Source: Phycisphaerae bacterium
Lineage (GTDB): Bacteria > Planctomycetota > Phycisphaerae > Sedimentisphaerales > Anaerobacaceae
DNA length: 6,674 bases
Assembly: GCA_030630315.1 (NCBI GenBank)
Contig: DAOVNI010000093.1
Span: 1 to 6,674 of the forward strand
Reading direction: 5' to 3'
Under the pieces are notes generated by a model. The model had not been told where the DNA came from. It did not search any database and was given only the letters and a program-made list of their open reading frames with translations. Positions 5,433 to 6,674 of the stretch are shown in pieces (position 1 is the stretch's first letter; every line of letters starts with the position of its first letter). Position numbers and translations under genes: made by a program.

Positions 5433-5978
5433 TTAACTGGTGTTCTTATCTGCTTTTTCGTCCTGATGCGCGTGACCAGAATGATGGTGACTGTTGAGAT
5501 GGCGCCTCACCCAGTCCGGCACGCAAGCCTTAGGATAACTGTCGAAATTGGGAATGTACGGCTTGATATCGAGTACAGGTGTACCATCCAGCGCATCCAG
5601 GCCCTTTACGACAATTTCGCCTGTGTCAGTGGAGAAATCCAGCAACTCGACAACAGACACTCCAATGGGATTAGGCCGCACCGGCATTCTCGTGGCGAAT
5701 ATCTTCACATGTGGTGGCTTGTGATGGTCCTTTGGCATTTTCCACTCTTTGGCCTGATGCACCCAGAACAAGACGATGATGTGCGAATAGCCGGTCAAGC
5801 CGCCTAATCCCTTGGCGTACTTGGGCAAAAGGCGAATGTGCGAAACGTCCGCTGTCCATCCTGTGTGCGTGTGTGGCACATCTTCGGTTTGGGCGTAAGC
5901 CGATTGTACATACCCTATTGGCCGAATAGTGTACGAGTCTAAAGTTGCTACACTTGGATTGCTATTTGGCCTTTTCAT
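5433..5978 (-). CDS. TsaA/TrmO-family protein with histidine-rich C-terminal tail
   Basis: Members of this family (TrmO, formerly YaeB/VirR/UPF0066) use S-adenosylmethionine to methylate the t6A base at position 37 of certain tRNAs. This 181-residue protein shows the single beta-barrel domain at residues ~15-150: Y-T-I-R-P-I-G-Y-V-Q-S near 16-26, G-Y-S-H-I-I-V-L-F-W near 63-72, the signature A-T-R-M-P-V-R-P-N-P-I-G-V-S at 95-108, and G-L-D-A-L-D-G-T-P-V-L-D-I-K-P-Y at 126-141. It lacks the C-terminal extension of E. coli TrmO (about 235 residues). Instead it ends in a polar tail with six histidines between 160 and 171 (H-L-N-S-H-H-H-S-G-H-A-H). Further histidines cluster at 36-38 and 85-90. 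The ATG overlaps the upstream stop in ATGA and has no strong ribosome site, implying translational coupling to the membrane protein. Because of the tail and neighbours, a role in metal or cofactor handling rather than tRNA modification is possible but unproven. Confidence 0.85.
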   Translation of the reverse strand: MKRPNSNPSVATLDSYTIRPIGYVQSAYAQTEDVPHTHTGWTADVSHIRLLPKYAKGLGGLTGYSHIIVLFWVHQAKEWKMPKDHHKPPHVKIFATRMPVRPNPIGVSVVELLDFSTDTGEIVVKGLDALDGTPVLDIKPYIPNFDSYPKACVPDWVRRHLNSHHHSGHAHQDEKADKNTS

Positions 5979-6583
5979 TTGCTGCTTTTTACTGTTGTGA
6001 TTGATTTGCTAACCAGTAATCCAGCAAGCATACCCAAAACTACGTTGATTACAGCAATACCTCCCAGCGTCAAAGTTAAGTGCTCACCTGCCCCTGAAAC
6101 TGGCAGCCGCAGAAGAGTCCAGAAAGACAAAGCAAGCAAGACCCTTGCACCACAAAGAGAACCACCCGTTAATATCAGGCTTAATCTTCGTGATGGCAAC
6201 TGCCGTAAGTAATGCCAGATCAGGTCTCCCGCGACACCGGCTAGTACCGGCACAACCAGTGACATTGGCCACCAGCCGATAAATCCTGCCGCCATTTTTG
6301 TGCCCACTTCGGCTATTCCAGCAACGGTTAATGCACCGAAGCGGTCAATTCGAAGCAAAATCACCAGCAGGATAAATGCACGTGGTAGCGCCGCGGCTAT
6401 CGAGCCTGACATTGGGACCGGCCAGGCCAGGTGGAACGTTCGCCCCAAAAGCTGCCCGACTCCCGCCAGAGCTATACCGCCAGCAACCGCGAACACCAAT
6501 TCTCGCCAGCTCAGCAAATCGAACTTGCCCCTGATGCCTACCAGTGTCAGTTGCCGTTGATTTAAGAAAGTTGTTCGTAACAT
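5975..6583 (-). CDS. Small polytopic membrane protein, probable ECF-transporter S component
   Basis: The 202-residue product is almost entirely hydrophobic, with about six membrane segments (near 26-47, 56-78, 83-104, 107-126, 134-160 and 168-193). Size, segment number, and the Gly/Ala-rich helices broken by Pro, including V-P-M-S-G-S-I-A-A-A-L-P-R-A and W-P-M-S-L-V-V-P-V-L-A-G-V-A-G-D-L, resemble the substrate-binding S subunits of energy-coupling-factor importers for vitamins and metals. I cannot name the substrate. No T subunit or ATPase gene is in the window, so it would rely on a shared ECF module or on genes past the right edge. The frame is open to the window edge (TTG 6667), but ATG 6583 has GGGAG 7 bases upstream and begins just before the first helix, so it is chosen. 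Its stop overlaps the TsaA-family start by 4 bp. An unrelated small permease remains possible. Confidence 0.6.
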   Translation of the reverse strand: MLRTTFLNQRQLTLVGIRGKFDLLSWRELVFAVAGGIALAGVGQLLGRTFHLAWPVPMSGSIAAALPRAFILLVILLRIDRFGALTVAGIAEVGTKMAAGFIGWWPMSLVVPVLAGVAGDLIWHYLRQLPSRRLSLILTGGSLCGARVLLALSFWTLLRLPVSGAGEHLTLTLGGIAVINVVLGMLAGLLVSKSITTVKSSK

Positions 6584-6596
6584 TGTTTGTCTCCCA

Positions 6597-6611
6597 TTTA
6601 TATTATTATCA
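6597..6611 (-). promoter_or_regulatory. Possible Fur-family operator at the head of the minus-strand operon
   Basis: TGATAATAATATAAA on the minus strand matches the 7-1-7 Fur box TGATAATnATTATCA at 10 of 14 fixed positions, with the left half-site intact. It lies just upstream of the ribosome site of the first visible operon gene, where a metal-responsive repressor would be expected to act. The sequence also contains -10-like hexamers (GATAAT, TATAAA) but no well-placed -35, so it could simply be promoter DNA. Confidence 0.3.
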
Positions 6612-6623
6612 GTTTCAAAACGC

Positions 6624-6644
6624 GCCCGGTGTTCTGTGCCGGAC
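6624..6644 (-). other. Small hairpin in the leader of the ECF-like gene
   Basis: On the minus strand GTCCGG and CCGGGC pair over 6 bp (one G-T wobble) around a 9-base loop, some 40 bases before the ATG at 6583. No T-tract follows, so it is not an intrinsic terminator. No cobalamin box or other riboswitch core is recognisable in the ~90 bases of leader available. Confidence 0.3.
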
Positions 6645-6674
6645 AAACTGTACGCTTGTATCTGCAAAAAGGAC

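Noticed and set aside
6584..6667. 28-residue N-terminal extension of the ECF-like protein from TTG 6667
   Set aside because: The extension is polar, overlaps a hairpin and a promoter-like AT-rich block, and is not needed. ATG 6583 has a good GGGAG ribosome site.
6584..6674. Cobalamin or Ni/Co riboswitch ahead of the transport genes
   Set aside because: I looked for conserved core elements because of the metal context. Only a simple 6-bp hairpin is present and no cobalamin box was found, though the window stops about 90 bases upstream of the gene.

Overview
The window looks like chromosomal DNA from a Gram-negative planctomycete of the Phycisphaerae type. The main clue is a secreted protein (gene at 4396-5373) that ends in a single dockerin-like Ca-binding repeat, preceded by a Cys-Gly-Asp-Pro-Asn-His-Pro linker. 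That ending is very common in Phycisphaerae/Sedimentisphaerales exported proteins. An OprB-type outer-membrane porin and an OmpA-type lipoprotein confirm a diderm envelope. No mobile-element gene, CRISPR array, tRNA or rRNA was seen.

Layout. The left edge (1-112, minus strand) holds the N-terminal part of a small zinc-ribbon protein, followed by a probable short secreted protein (266-478, minus). A gene-free stretch of almost 290 bp leads into a plus-strand OmpA/MotB-type lipoprotein (766-1533). A 160-bp spacer full of palindromes separates it from a plus-strand nucleoside diphosphate kinase (1696-2157). The kinase meets the next block head-on at a probable bidirectional terminator (about 2161-2200).

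From 6583 down to 2283 all genes lie on the minus strand with short gaps, in this transcription order: a small integral membrane protein resembling an ECF-transporter S component; a TsaA/TrmO-family protein with a histidine-rich tail, start overlapping the previous stop by 4 bp; a dockerin-tailed secreted protein; an OprB-family porin that appears to begin at a CTG codon; and a NicO/UreH-like metal permease with a 12-histidine loop. The arrangement suggests one operon.

Reading of the operon (inference). It combines an outer-membrane pore, an inner-membrane substrate-binding subunit and an inner-membrane permease. Two of its proteins carry added histidine-rich segments. This fits uptake or handling of a transition metal such as Ni or Co, or of a metal-containing cofactor. 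Weak Fur-like AT-rich sites lie just upstream of the first gene and in the gap before the permease. The role of the TsaA-family protein in this setting is the least explained and most interesting point. The ECF energising subunits (T and two ATPases) are not in the window and may lie beyond its right edge or elsewhere.
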